Positions 31,576 to 42,900 of a DNA stretch of 47,074 nucleotides are shown here, one piece after another; position 1 is the stretch's first letter, and every line of letters starts with the position of its first letter. The notes beneath the pieces were generated by a model. It had not been told where the DNA came from and did no database searches. It saw only the letters and a list, made by a program, of their open reading frames with translations. Source of the DNA: Gnetum montanum (taxonomy: Eukaryota > Streptophyta > Gnetopsida > Gnetales > Gnetaceae). The DNA lies in assembly GCA_015680685.1 (NCBI GenBank), contig MNCI01025473.1, positions 8,286 to 55,359 on the forward strand, read 5' to 3'. A program made the translations under genes and the position numbers.

Positions 31576-34130
31576 CGGATGGTCCTCCAAGAGCTAAACT
31601 TTGGACCATTTCTCGAAAATGCACCAGAAGATGTAAGGCTTCAACTGCAAAACTCTCCGATGTGGCCAATCATCACAACCAGTGGTGAATAGTACTTAGG
31701 AGAGACCTATCTCTTCTAGACGAATCGACAACCGTGGTCTAGGATAAGAATCAAAGACATCTATGTCTCTTACTCTGCAGAGGCTATAGCGCAAGCTCTG
31801 GGGTTGCCAGAGACCGGAGCAGATGTGGCAGAGATCCCAAAACAAGCAGACCCTGAGGTAAAAGAGGAGTGGATCCGGCGGTGCTATGGGGTAGATCGCA
31901 AGGAGTTTAGCACCTTAACCACCACGGAGAGGGTATACTCAAAGATCGCGTCTTACCATCTAAACCCAACGGTAAGACCCAGTAAAATCACGACCTTCTC
32001 TACTTGTGCCTGTGCCACATTGAGTGAAAAATTTCCAATGAGTCTTCCACAGTTGATATTCTTGGAAATTGAAAAGAGGATCGCTGAAAGCGAATGTGGA
32101 AGGCGAGCTCTTCCCTTTCCCTGCTTAATTAGAAAATTGTGCAAATGGGCAAGGATAACACGCTACGCCAATGATACACTCTGACACGTCCCGATTGCCT
32201 CATGGCATGAAATGATGAAAGATAGAACTCCTGCTTCTACGCAGACAGAGGAAGAGTAGCAACCACCTCCACCACCTACGCAACCAACAAGGTCAGGTTC
32301 GCAAACTATCACAGAACACATCCATGAAATTTGACAATTGCTCGTGAGCTAACAAGAGCAATCTGGCAGGATTGGTGGAGGAGAAGACCCTTCGGTTTAT
32401 CGCCCTACAATGAGCCACCTAGAGCAAGTGGCTCGATCATTCAATTTGTTAGAAAGAGCAGGGCCGATGTTCTCTGTCGCCCGAACACAAGTGCCAGCAA
32501 AAATAGATCCTAGCATCCAAGAGGTAACAGTGTCAACCCAACAACTATTTCCTGAAATTTCAGGGAATGCTGCTACCTTCTCGGTACACTTGGAGGATGG
32601 TGAAGGGGCGACAGTCCTGGTGATGCAGCACCAGGGACAGGAGATTGCAGCTGAAGTGGTTGCTGATACAATTGCTATGGTTCTCAATGCACCGACGGTG
32701 CCTGTAGCAGATGTGCATGTGTTTCAAGATGTACAGGCATCCGCCAGAACTTCACGTAGTAGGATTGATGCAGCACAACACGAAGAACTGTTGGACTGAC
32801 TGGTGGGAACTGGGCAACCGCTTCCAGATGTCTTTGATCGTTCGGATAACATCACTGCAACCCAGTTGGAGCTACTATTGGCAAGGGGTAAGAGCCTCAT
32901 TTTGGAAGGGCAACTTGAAGTTACTCAAGCCACTTGTCAATGCTTGACAACGAAAGTCACCAAGTTAAGAGCCCAACTTGCCGATCCAACTCTCCTCAAC
33001 TATGAGCTCACCAGAGATGAAACATTTCAATAGCTTCAGGTTAAACTTCAAATAGTTGAGGATGAGTGAAAGTCGATAATCTTTGATAAGGCCTTGGTAG
33101 ATGCTCAGACATATCATTTAGACAAGGACTTAGTAGAGGTTTGTCAGGAGAATGTCAAGTTGACCACGGAGGTCCATCACCTGTGTAATGTTGGTGCTGA
33201 AAATGAGCACATGAAAAATTTTATCGACCAACAACAGGAAGAGCTAGCCAAGTTGAATGCCGATGTGAGAAGGTTGGCCACTGAGAATCGAAATCTGTCC
33301 ATGGGGGAGGTTCGAACCTTGCGATAGAAATCTACCATCGAATTTGCCGCTTGGAAGAATGAGGCCTTGAAATTTGAGAAAGTTAAGAATCATTACAGGG
33401 ACCAAGTGGGACTGCAAAAAGAAGTAAATGAGAAGCAAATCCAAGTCGCAAAGGCTAACCTGAACCAAGCACTCCAACAGCTCTGAGAAGGAGGCGAGGT
33501 ATGGCAACCTATCTTTGATGGGTTGAATGCCTACAATCAAGCTGAAATCCACCTCAAGGAGCTGCAGATTGAAGAAATGACAGAATATATGGAGCTCGCC
33601 AACCTTCACTATGCAAACTTGGCTATGCTCATAGCTGGGAGACTACGATCTGACCTAGAGAAACAAGTGGCTACCTCGTACTCTTTATATGAGGGCGAGT
33701 TCCAAGCTCATAAATCGACAAAGCAAAAATTGGAAATAGCAAACGCAGAAATCAAGGTTCTTCATATGAGTTTTGAAGGACAACGTGCGGTCGCAGAGAA
33801 CTTGGCCCATTGAATAACTGACTACCAACAACTGTAGACATCAATTCGAGCATTCGACATTAAACAAAAATAGTTTGTAGCCTGGTTCATTAATTTAAAA
33901 GAGCTCCTTCTTGCACTGCCATGCCCTTGGGAGGTTCCAGTTCTAGCACACATTGGTGAAGCTACCTAGATAGTGAACGATCCTAGAAGCAAAGAGGAAA
34001 AAATGAGGGTCCTTCTGGAGACTTTTCGATTGCCTCCAAAAGTTGTAGCTATTGTGGGACAGCCATCATTTGTGCCACCGCCACTGCATGGGCCAGAGGC
34101 TGGTGAAGGGCCATCAAACCATCGCCGTTA
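31576..34130 (+). pseudogene. Extra 3' ORF of element E, putative plant transposon protein with coiled coil (broken)
   Basis: A single ancestral reading frame can be followed with stops. Its N-terminal third (about 31690-32184) has EAIAQALGLPE, then YSKIASYHLNP and LPFPCLIRKLCKWARI. I recognise this as resembling the domain called putative plant transposon protein, found in Athila-type elements. The middle is Pro/Gln-rich. The C-terminal half (about 32860-33810) is rich in charged heptad-like text such as KLNADVRRLATENRNLS, suggesting a coiled coil. It occupies the place of the env-like ORF in Athila elements. No signal peptide or membrane span was seen. Function unknown. Confidence 0.6.
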
Positions 34131-34363
34131 GGGACAGTGTGATCTTCTCCAACGATTTTTGCATCTTTCTACATAGAAAAGAATCCAGGACCACCAAGGT
34201 GTTCAATTTTGTCTCTGAACACCACCATTTTTGTAATTTGTCCTTCTCTGTATACTTGGGCACTTGGTATGTCATGTGTGTGTGTGTGTTAAGTCATGTG
34301 TGTTGTAAATAAAAGTCCATACCTTCCAAATTGTAAGAGGAACTCGAGGACGAGTTTTTACTC
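34131..34363 (+). other. 3' untranslated region of element E
   Basis: It holds a short GT repeat near 34277-34290 and CCATACCTTCC shared with C and D. The inverted repeat ACTCG-AGGA-CGAGT with a T-run lies at 34342-34359, just before the polypurine tract. Confidence 0.65.
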
Positions 34364-34376
34364 AGTCGTGGGAGTA
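34364..34376 (+). other. Polypurine tract of element E
   Basis: AGTCGTGGGAGTA stands directly before the LTR start TGATGAAGTG and matches the tracts of B, C and D. Confidence 0.8.
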
Positions 34377-35266
34377 TGATGAAGTGTTTGTTGGTACCCC
34401 ATATACGTGGCCACGTCGATGTGGCCCCGTTGATGCGACCTTGTCGACGCATCCTTCCATGCGTTGACGTGGCCCCGTTTACGCAGCACCTATTTCGGCC
34501 TATAAATAACAGGGCCTTTCACCTCATTTAGGTACCTTTTTGTTAATTGTAGTGAAGCTCTTGTAGTTTGTTCCCGCAAGAGATAGAATATTTTCCAAGT
34601 GCCCACAGTAGGTGTAAGAAGGTATTTGGCTCTTTATTTGAGCGCTGATGTATCTGAGCCCATTGGCATGAATGGCAATAAAGACAAGCTTTCAAGCATT
34701 CCTTGCAGCATTTTGGACTTAGCTATTTCTATGCATTTTTAGCTTAATATTTATATGCTTTGATAATTACTTAAGTTTCTCTTATTATTAGTTTAATCGT
34801 TATCGCTCATTCATAGTTCATAGAAACCATAAGTAGGACCATCTCGAACGTAAACCCAACGCTTGGTAACCTAGTGACGCTTAACGTCTGGTAACCCAGT
34901 AGTGGTTAGGAAATGCTCAAGACGTGCCTGGAAGATGGGATTAGATACTTATGCAAGGAATAATTAAGATACAGATTAGGATAATTATAGGTTAGATAAT
35001 ATTTCATCCCTTACTTTCCATACCTTAATTAGATGCCAAAAGATAAAGTAAAAAGCCATAAAAATCAGTTGGCTCAATCTCACTTAACCATCACCACTAG
35101 ATACTCACAAGTGAGGTTGAGAAGACAATGACCATTCTAACAGAAGGTTTTGCTAGTTAAGGGTCTGGTGTATGTTAAGTGCTTACAGTCTAGGGAATTC
35201 GACCGAGTCGCGTGTGAACGCCCATGATTCGCATGGTTGGGTGTAGGGGTACCTAGCCGCTCATCA
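34377..35266 (+). repeat. 3' LTR of element E
   Basis: The 890-bp LTR starts TGATGAAGTG and ends GCCGCTCATCA. U3 has ACGT-core palindromes (ACGTGGCCACGT at 34405-34416), followed by TATAAATAACAGGG near 34501. CAATAAAGAC near 34676 is the probable polyadenylation signal. Confidence 0.85.
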
Positions 35267-35831
35267 CCAAGTATTCTGCTATTGGGCGAACCAAGCAAAA
35301 ATACTACTGGGTTACCAAACAATCACACTTAATGCTTGAAATTAATCATATCCATTCCTCTTAACAACAGTAAAAGTAAAGTTCATATAAAAGTAAACAA
35401 TAACTAGGAAAAATAGTAATCAGTAAACTAAGTGAAAACAGTAAACATTATTCTAAGTAAGTAGTAAGAAATCTAAGTAGTGCTACAATGATGCAAAGTA
35501 ATCTTGATCCTTATTTTCAATCATGAAACATGTCTTAATACATTTCACTCGAATAAAGACTTCGTTCAATCACTTAACATCACACTGCGATTACACACTG
35601 CTAAGTGCTAAGTACTAAAATATAAAAAAAAAAACTAATTGAGTTTTGCTAAGGTTGGAATGAAAATTGTTGTTAGACGGTGTGTCTACATGTCATATTT
35701 ATAGGCTTGCACACGTCCATGATATCAGATATTTGACATCGTAGCTTGTGCCTCGATATCTAGGATCTGATATTGTGGCTATGATAACAGACATGACTCC
35801 AATATTAGATGCCTAATATTATAGCCTTGCA
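35267..35831 (-). repeat. Element F: partial LTR of a related Ty3/gypsy element
   Basis: On the minus strand it has the LTR order of this family. The start is TGCAAGGCTATAATATT, followed by GATATC/GACATC-type repeats, TATAAATATGAC, a TCGAATAAAG-type... region read as CTTTATTCGAG, and GGTAACCCAGTAG. The U3 resembles that of element C. It abuts the end of the E 3' LTR. Its other part is absent on the left side of E, so it may be the older target of E, later trimmed. Confidence 0.55.
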
Positions 35832-36880
35832 AAAATTTGATTTATTAGTACTGTTGTGAATTTGGTCTTGTATGTGGATGATATGCTTACTGCAGGAAAG
35901 AATAAGGTTGAAATTAAGAAGTTGAAAGAGCGTTTGTCTTTAGAATTTGATATGAAGGATTTAGGAGAAGCTAAATAGATTCTTGGCATTGATATCACTT
36001 GAGACAGAAAAGAAAGAAAATTGTGGTTATCTCAAGACGAATACATCAAGAAAGTTCTTGAGAGGTTCAAAATGCAAGATACTAAACTAGTTAGTACTCT
36101 TATTTGTATGCATTTTAGATTGTCTTCTTAGCAATGCTCAAAGACTGAAAAAGAAAAGGTAGATATGTCTTGAGCTCCTTACTCCAATGTTGTTGGTAGT
36201 TTGATGTATGCCATGGTCGGAACAAAACCAGATATTGCATATGGGGTAGGTCTAGTTAGTAGATACATGCAAAATCCTGGCAAGAAGCATTGGGAAGATG
36301 TTCAGTGGATCCTTCATTACTTGAAAGGAACTTCCAAATTATGCATTTGCTACAACAAAGATAGGCAGACTATTGTAGGTTATTGTGATTCAAATTTTGC
36401 TTGTGGTCTGGATAAAAGGAAGTCTATATTAGGTCATGTGTTCACCATAGTAGGAGGACTTGCTTCATGGAAGTCAAAGTTGCAATTGCTAGTGGCTCTT
36501 TCAACAATGAAATTAGAATACATTGTTGCTTCATTGGCATGTACAAAAACAATTTGGTTGAAGAATCTCATGGAAAGATTGGGGCAACATCAAGTAAAGA
36601 TATCATTGTTAAGTGATAGTTAGAGCGCTATGTTCTTGGTAGACAATTCAACATTCCATGAAAGGTCTAAACACATCTAAGGGAAGTATAATTTTGTGTG
36701 GCAGTTGATTGACAAAGGATGTGTTGTTTTTTAGAAGATTTTTACTTTGGAAAATCCAATAGACATGCTAACAAAGCCACTTCAATTGGAGAAATTCAGA
36801 TGGTGTTTGGACTTCGTGCAACTCTTGTCAAAATAGTCGAGCAGTCAAGGATTTGCTGCAGAGAGGAGTTTTGGCTCAAG
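35832..36880 (+). pseudogene. Copia reverse transcriptase end and RNase H (broken)
   Basis: It resumes with LVNLVLYVDDMLTAG-like text; the catalytic YVDD is encoded at 35871-35882. GSLMYAMVGTKPDIAYGVG, then RYMQNPGKKHWEDVQWI, are typical of copia RT ends. The RNase H part has YCDSNFACGLDKRKS and ends near TLENPIDMLTKPL. Stops and a frame change near 36630-36730 show it is dead. Confidence 0.85.
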
Positions 36881-36888
36881 GTGGAAAT

Positions 36889-37456
36889 TGTTGGGATATG
36901 AGCCAAAATTATTCTTGCGTCTTTTTGCCAACATTGTGTTTGTTTTTTATCCCCAATTCTTCCTCCCTAATTTTGGTATTTTCCATGGTTGGCATGTTGT
37001 AAACTTATTAAATCCAATTTAAGGAGCCTCACTATTTTAGAGCTTTCCATGTTTAATCTTAACCCTAGCCCTATATATGTGTGCCTTTGGAAGGACCTTG
37101 GGCATTGATGTGTGTGATTACAAAGTGTGGTGAGTTTTTGTTGTGTTGGAAGAGTTGTTTAAGCAAGTTTGGTTATTTGGGGGCAAATGCTACAGCTGCT
37201 GTATTATGGAGCTTGTTGTAATCTCTCACATTCCTTTTCTACTACAAGAAATGCAAATCCTCATTTTTGTGGAGGTAGGCACATTGTTGAACCACGTTAA
37301 AACTTAGTGTCCCTTTTGTGTTGTTTGTTCCTTTTTGCATGTTATTCTCCATTGATTTCTTCTTGCACCATCACAGTCTTGTGTTTTGCATTCTATCATT
37401 TCACCAAATTGCCGATTCTGGTAGGGCTTTGTTCTTTTGCTCTGTTCTGTGCAACA
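36889..37456 (+). repeat. 3' LTR of the copia element
   Basis: The 568-bp LTR starts TGTTGGGATATGAGCC after the polypurine stretch CAAGGTGGAAAT (36878-36888) and ends CTGTGCAACA. Its last 45 bp are part of the tandem repeat that follows. Confidence 0.88.
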
Positions 37457-38047
37457 TACAACACTCTGATTCAGATACCTGAAGCAAGTTGGATTTCCGG
37501 TTAAAGTAAATTATGATCCGATTCTGGTAGGGCTTTGTTCTTTTGCTCTGTTCTGTGCAACATACAACACTCTGATTCAGATACCTGAAGCAAGTTGGAT
37601 TTCCGGTTAAAGTAAATTATGATCCGATTCTGGTAGGGCTTTGTTCTTTTGCTCTGTTCTGTGCAACATACAACACTCTGATTCAGATACCTGAAGCAAG
37701 TTGGATTTCCGGTTAAAGTAAATTATGATCCGATTCTGGTAGGGCTTTGTTCTTTTGCTCTGTTCTGTGCAACATACAACACTCTGATTCAGATACCTGA
37801 AGCAAGTTGGATTTCCGGTTAAAGTAAATTATGATCCGATTCTGGTAGGGCTTTGTTCTTTTGCTCTGTTCTGTGCAACATACAACACTCTGATTCAGAT
37901 ACCTGAAGCAAGTTGGATTTCCGGTTAAAGTAAATTATGATCCGATTCTGGTAGGGCTTTGTTCTTTTGCTCTGTTCTGTGCAACATACAACACTCTGAT
38001 TCAGATACCTGAAGCAAGTTGGATTTCCGGTTAAAGTAAATTATGAT
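37412..38047 (+). repeat. 106-bp tandem repeat, six copies
   Basis: Units start with CCGATTCTGG at 37412, 37518, 37624, 37730, 37836 and 37942, each exactly 106 bp. The copies look identical by eye. Each unit is the last 45 bp of the copia LTR plus 61 bp of flanking DNA, so the unit arose across the LTR/host junction. Confidence 0.95.
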
Positions 38048-38752
38048 CGCCCATTGTTTAGGAACCCCGCATGAAAAGTTTGAGCTGATGCAATCTTGTA
38101 AATGCAAATATGTAATAAATGAGATATCTTTTGACAGTCACCGAAATCAATAGATTGCAGAGTACCGAATTTTAGCAAAAAGGAAATTCGGAGATTGAAC
38201 TCAATCAAATATAGTTATATGTTTGTTTGCCGGCTAACTGCTATGTTTTTTTTATAACTACTATTTTCTTGGGTGAAATTTCTGTTCTAACTTGAATCCA
38301 ACTGTAAAGCTCCAATGTAGCACGAATTCACGTAGAGAGTTTGTTCCTGCAACTTAGACACCGTTTAAAGGTGGTCCAATTCTGCTGACTGTGATCCACA
38401 TAATTCGTAGATGAAATTTAACTTTTGGATTACTTCATGGTGAACGTAGGGCAGCTAGATAACTGCTTTGTAGCTGGTAAACAGTGATGAACATCCTTGC
38501 ATTTGGCATGAGTTTTTTTTTAAACTTTCAAATTTTATCTTTTCTCCATGGTTTGTTTCCATCCTCTATTTTGCAAGGAGAGCAGGAGTTCCTGTTTGCT
38601 CTTCAGCAAAGTCGAAGTCGCATAGAAATTAAGGAGAATTTCTACCGTATCCCCTTCTGCTCTATAACTGCGCCTTCCTAAGTTTGTTCCATACCAAGTA
38701 GTTGCAGTGGAATAAACGTTAGCGAAAAAAGAATCCCCTTGTGGGGTACAAA
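38048..38752. other. Unique DNA between tandem repeats
   Basis: No gene is recognised. It is AT-rich, with a short plus frame at 38484-38681 of unknown meaning and a small hairpin CCCC-TTGT-GGGG near 38734. Probably host intergenic DNA. Confidence 0.5.
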
Positions 38753-39179
38753 AATTAAGGAAATTAGTGATTCCTTGCGCATTATAAATACTAAGGTGAG
38801 AAGAATTAAAAATAGAAAAACAAATGTCCGACCTGCCGGAATCGAACCAGCAATTAAGGAAATTAGTGATTCCTTGCGCATTATAAATACTAAGGTGAGA
38901 AGAATTAAAAATAGAAAAACAAATGTCCTTGCGCATTATAACGCATTATAAATACTAAGGTGAGAAGAATTAAAAATAGAAAAACAAATGTCCGACCTGC
39001 CGGAATCGAACCAGCAATTAAGGAAATTAGTGATTCCTTGCGCATTATAAATACTAAGGTGAGAAGAATTAAAAATAGAAAAACAAATGTCCTTGCGCAT
39101 TATAACGCATTATAAATACTAAGGTGAGAAGAATTAAAAATAGAAAAACAAATGTCCGACCTGCCGGAATCGAACCAGC
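38753..39179 (-). repeat. 164-bp tandem array carrying tRNA-Tyr 3' ends
   Basis: The 25-base tRNA 3' end (TCCGACCTGCCGG onwards on the plus strand) starts at 38827, 38991 and 39155, exactly 164 bp apart. Only the last belongs to a full tRNA gene. Each unit also has one long and one short copy of the AT-rich trailer GCATTATAAATACTAAGG. Five trailer copies are present in all. Confidence 0.92.
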
Positions 39180-39250
39180 GACCTAAGGATTTCATGACAG
39201 GCTTTATACCCGACTACAGTCCTCCGCTCTACCAACTGAGCTAAGGTCGG
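39155..39250 (-). tRNA. tRNA-Tyr (GTA) with intron
   Basis: The 96-nt gene carries Tyr to ribosomes. The acceptor stem CCGACCT/AGGTCGG pairs perfectly, with discriminator A at 39155. The anticodon GTA is at 39217-39215. A 23-nt intron follows position 37 (about 39213-39191), as in plant nuclear tRNA-Tyr genes, leaving a 73-nt mature tRNA. The A box (TAGCTCAGTTGG) and B box (GGTTCGATTCC) are intact. The upstream CAA motif usual in plants is present (AACAAA before the first base). T-runs downstream, seen as AAAAA near 39137-39149 on the plus strand, would stop RNA polymerase III. Confidence 0.96.
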
Positions 39251-39978
39251 TTTGTTAGTCAATTCTTTTTTCGTTTTATTTTGTTTGTCTTACTTCGTCT
39301 CTTCGTTATATCACGTTTTTCTACGTTGGATTGGTATTTCATCCAGCTTCTTGGTTTGTTAAAGGATCAAATGCCTGAAATTCAAAGTCAATGTTCAAGG
39401 GTTTAAACGAGCCACCCCTAACTTTTCTGTTTTTAATTTACGAGGAATGATTGCTGTTGGTGGAAAGCGCAGTGTAACTTGTTAAACAAGATCAGTTGCA
39501 CCTGAAACTGCTCGTTTTTTCAGTGCTCTAAAATTTTGTAAGGATATTATTAGCCTTTCAGGTTTCCATTATGCACAAAATGGAAATTATTAGAGCATCC
39601 TCATCCAAGTATTGGGTTTTAACACGTCCCGAATATCTTGTCAAATATAAATTTGGACGATGACTTGAATCATAACTTCAATGCAAAAATTCACAGATGA
39701 ATGCTTCAACCCAGCTTCCCAGCTTAAAGACACAATCACAGCGATGATTCCTGGCATCATTGCACTGTTGAACATGTCTCAATGCCCCTGGTAGCGGGTT
39801 CGACTTTTGCCAATTACAGATTGTGATTTCTGAAAATCAATGCACCTAACCAACATGCAAAGCTGTTCAAGGTTGATGTAAATGTACCAAAACCATATAT
39901 ACACCATGCAAGATGTTGGTCTCTACAATTTGTACAAAAATGCGACTTCCTCATGTCTTGTTCACTTTTCCTTGTTTT
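39251..39978. other. Intergenic DNA: tRNA promoter side and transporter 3' untranslated region
   Basis: There is no coding feature. It holds the 5' flank of the tRNA-Tyr gene and the region downstream of the transporter stop codon. The clearest minus-strand AATAAA is at 39275-39280, about 700 bp after the stop, which would be a long 3' end. Confidence 0.5.
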
Positions 39979-42900
39979 TCATACGGCGGTAGGTATTTGT
40001 ACATACTCGGAACCTCTAATATTGATAACCGATTTTGAAGGCTTCATGAGGCAAGCTTGTATGAATGCAATCATCTGTGACAGTAAAACCATGGTTTATC
40101 ATGATTAAAAATAAAATTTAAGCAACATACAGAACTCTAACATCCAGAAGGTTTCAGGAAATACGGTTAAACAGGCCGCACAAAGCAGACTAAATCCTGG
40201 GCAATTGAAGGGTGCTTTGCTGGACAGAAACAATGCTGCATGAAGACAAGCTGTGTTTGTCAAGGCCTTTGTAATTCTTTTAAAGCTTTTTCATTTTCAA
40301 TTTTGGGCAAAATAACACGACAAAATCTAATGAACATAGCCATGATTGTAAAATCAAACCAGGTTTGGAAAACCAGTTTGGTTGTACTCTCTTGATAGCA
40401 CGCTCAAACTGATTTAACATCAAACCAGGTTGAAATAGTACACACATGCTTTTATATTTAAAATGTTTGGAAAACTTCAAATTGGCGTTGATATTTGTGA
40501 AAGGTATTAATGTTACTTTCCTTAAACGAAACCGTAAAATGCTATTTATTTGGTGCCAGTTTTCAAGCTACGGTATCATTCATACCCTAGACATCTGAGG
40601 ATATTTATTGAACCAGTCTCTTTTACAAATGGATGTACTATTTATTATTGACAGTGATCAGCATTCATACTCAGGTATCGAATTCTATATGTAAAAAATT
40701 GGTTTTGTCGTAATTTTAGACATTTGAAAGCTAAACAATATCGACCTGTCTTCCTAAAATCATTGAAGCCTGTGAAGTTAGACCAAAACTTTTTGTAAAG
40801 TTAAAATATGTTAATGGAAAACAATAGTAATGCATGTATTCAACGTATTTTAAGGTATGTGGTAAACTGTTTTAACTTACTCACTATTTTTACATTTTGG
40901 CAGTTAGCATATCTGGCAAAACCCAAATAACTTTGATATTGCTATGCCAATTCGATCATGTGAAGCTCATAAGCGCGAACGAAATGGTATCTTACAGATA
41001 TTCTGCTTCGTGAGTTCGGGTGTTAAAACGAGATCAAGGATTACAATAAAACAGACTTGTGATAAGAATACAGGGCACAGACACAATTCTCGCGTATCCA
41101 TCAAGAAAAGAGTATGATTACGAATCCTTGCTAATTTATATAACAGTTTTTTGGTAATTAAAATGAAAATTGCTTCTCTAGGGTTGTAAACCTAAAATAT
41201 TTAGCTTCACCCGGGAAAGGGTTTTCAGATCATCGAGCTCTTAGAATAAGTGTTTGGCTGCTTAAAAACAAATTTTATCGTTTCTTTAAACTTTTGTTAC
41301 CAGGCAACTAGCACGCATTCCTGCAAAATAAGTTTTCACTAACAATGCTATCTGTTTCACAATCTATGGACTTCAGAAATCGGTGGATTTCGCCAAAGCT
41401 TTTTTTCCAAACCTTTTGTTTTCGTTATGCCTTGTTTCATCTTCTGCTATATTGTATTGAAATGGTAAATGATAATTTATCATTGAAAGGATCTTTAGAG
41501 GGTGGGTTATTTATTTTTCCGATACTTTGTCTCATCTGAGACAAATAAATATAGCTCAGAAAATTTAGCTTAGAAAATTCAGTCTGCATTGTCACATGAG
41601 ATACGAATAGTTTGTAACATCACCTGTCAATGGACTTAACATGAGGGGAGAAATGACGCGTGCAAAAGAGCGAACACTAGTGATCAGACCTTGTACTTTG
41701 CCCTGCAATATAGATCCCAAAATACCGATTCCTGAACATGCATTTGGTGAAATCTAACTTAGTGTATGAAAAACGTTTCAGAAGTATTTTTCAGACCTGT
41801 TCATCAACACCAGCTTCTTTCGATACAATACTGCCAATCTACACCAATTTAGAAAGAATGATGTGACGTTTTAGTCTGTATCCAAGCCACAAACCTGGTA
41901 TATTTGGGACAACTATAACAAACACACTTACACAAGGAAAGGCCAAAAGATCTAATACTCCTTCCACAGCTGCAACATAAGGGACCTACATATAAAAAAA
42001 CAAGGGCATCGGTATGCAAAAGATATGGTGGTATAAAAGTACTAATGTGAAAAATTAAAGTCTTTATCATCATTGGGAACATTATATATGCAAATAACAT
42101 GTTCTTAGGAGGAGGACTTATACCCATGATGACCAGGCAATTCCACACAGAACAAGCTGTGACATTTTTAGACCGTGTAAGAAATACAAATAGAATGGGA
42201 AATTTGCAAAAATTTTAATGATAAGGTGCATATTGCGAAAGATACTGAGTGCCATGCATACATGTACAGAGCTTGCAAACAAACCCATGCATATAAGCTT
42301 GCGGTCACCGATGTACTGCGTCATGAAGGGCATCAAAAGAAACTGCAAATAACATTAATTTGATAGATATTCCAGAAACTCAGAAATATGCTGAATGGAT
42401 GCACAATGAACGTAGAAGGACTAATAAATTCACTGTAACATATTATGAAGTTAGGTACCTGTAATACAGCATTGGATATAGTGGAAATGAGCATTAGATC
42501 CGAAAATTGACGCTTCTCAAACTGAAACCTTGCTTTAAGATAGTACTACAGTTTGAGAAACAATGGTTAGAGGAACTAATGCGTTGACACAACAGGGATC
42601 ATCAGAAAATTAAATTGAAGATGTCTTAGAATAAACTACAAACTGTAATTAACTTTGCAATGAGAACACTGACATAGCCTTCCTTCTAAAACATTTATAA
42701 AGCTGAAATGTGTGCACAACGCACTCGTTTAAGGTTCTCTCTCCTAGAACAATATTATTTATTTTCAGAGACATGTTCTGGCACATGGTTCCTTACAGAG
42801 TATTTAGCGTATTGGTCATTTGCCATTGTAGGACTTATGGATATAGATGTCTTCTAAGACATGTTTGACTGCAAAGTTGAGAAGGAAAATTATAGTACGA

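Larger units (their letters stand above)
23001..35266 (+). mobile_element. Element E: Athila/Tat-like Ty3/gypsy element, degenerate
   Basis: The order is truncated 5' LTR, primer site, gag, protease, RT, RNase H, integrase, non-coding spacer, extra ORF, polypurine tract and 3' LTR. Integrase after RT/RNase H identifies Ty3/gypsy. The tRNA-Asp-type primer and the extra 3' ORF suggest the Athila group. It sits inside the copia RT. Every coding part has in-frame stops. One assembly gap lies inside. The possibility that two elements are fused at the gap is not excluded. Confidence 0.78.
19723..37456 (+). mobile_element. Copia (Ty1) element, degenerate and split by nested insertions
   Basis: The left LTR, primer site, gag, protease, integrase and first part of RT occupy 19723 to about 22998. 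The RT end, RNase H, polypurine tract and right LTR occupy about 35832-37456. The gene order protease-integrase-RT is that of Ty1/copia. Frameshifts and many stops are present. About 300 bp of RT between the two halves is missing. No matching target duplication was found, and the left LTR start is eroded (TATAGGG where the right one has TGTTGGG). Confidence 0.88.

Noticed and set aside
34277-34290. GT microsatellite
   Set aside because: Too short to be notable; part of the E 3' untranslated region.
37412-38047. CRISPR-like array
   Set aside because: The 106-bp units are contiguous and identical with no unique spacers, and the context is a plant nuclear genome.
38827-39015. Additional tRNA-Tyr genes
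   Set aside because: Only the last 25 nt of the tRNA is repeated; there is no acceptor 5' strand, D arm or anticodon.
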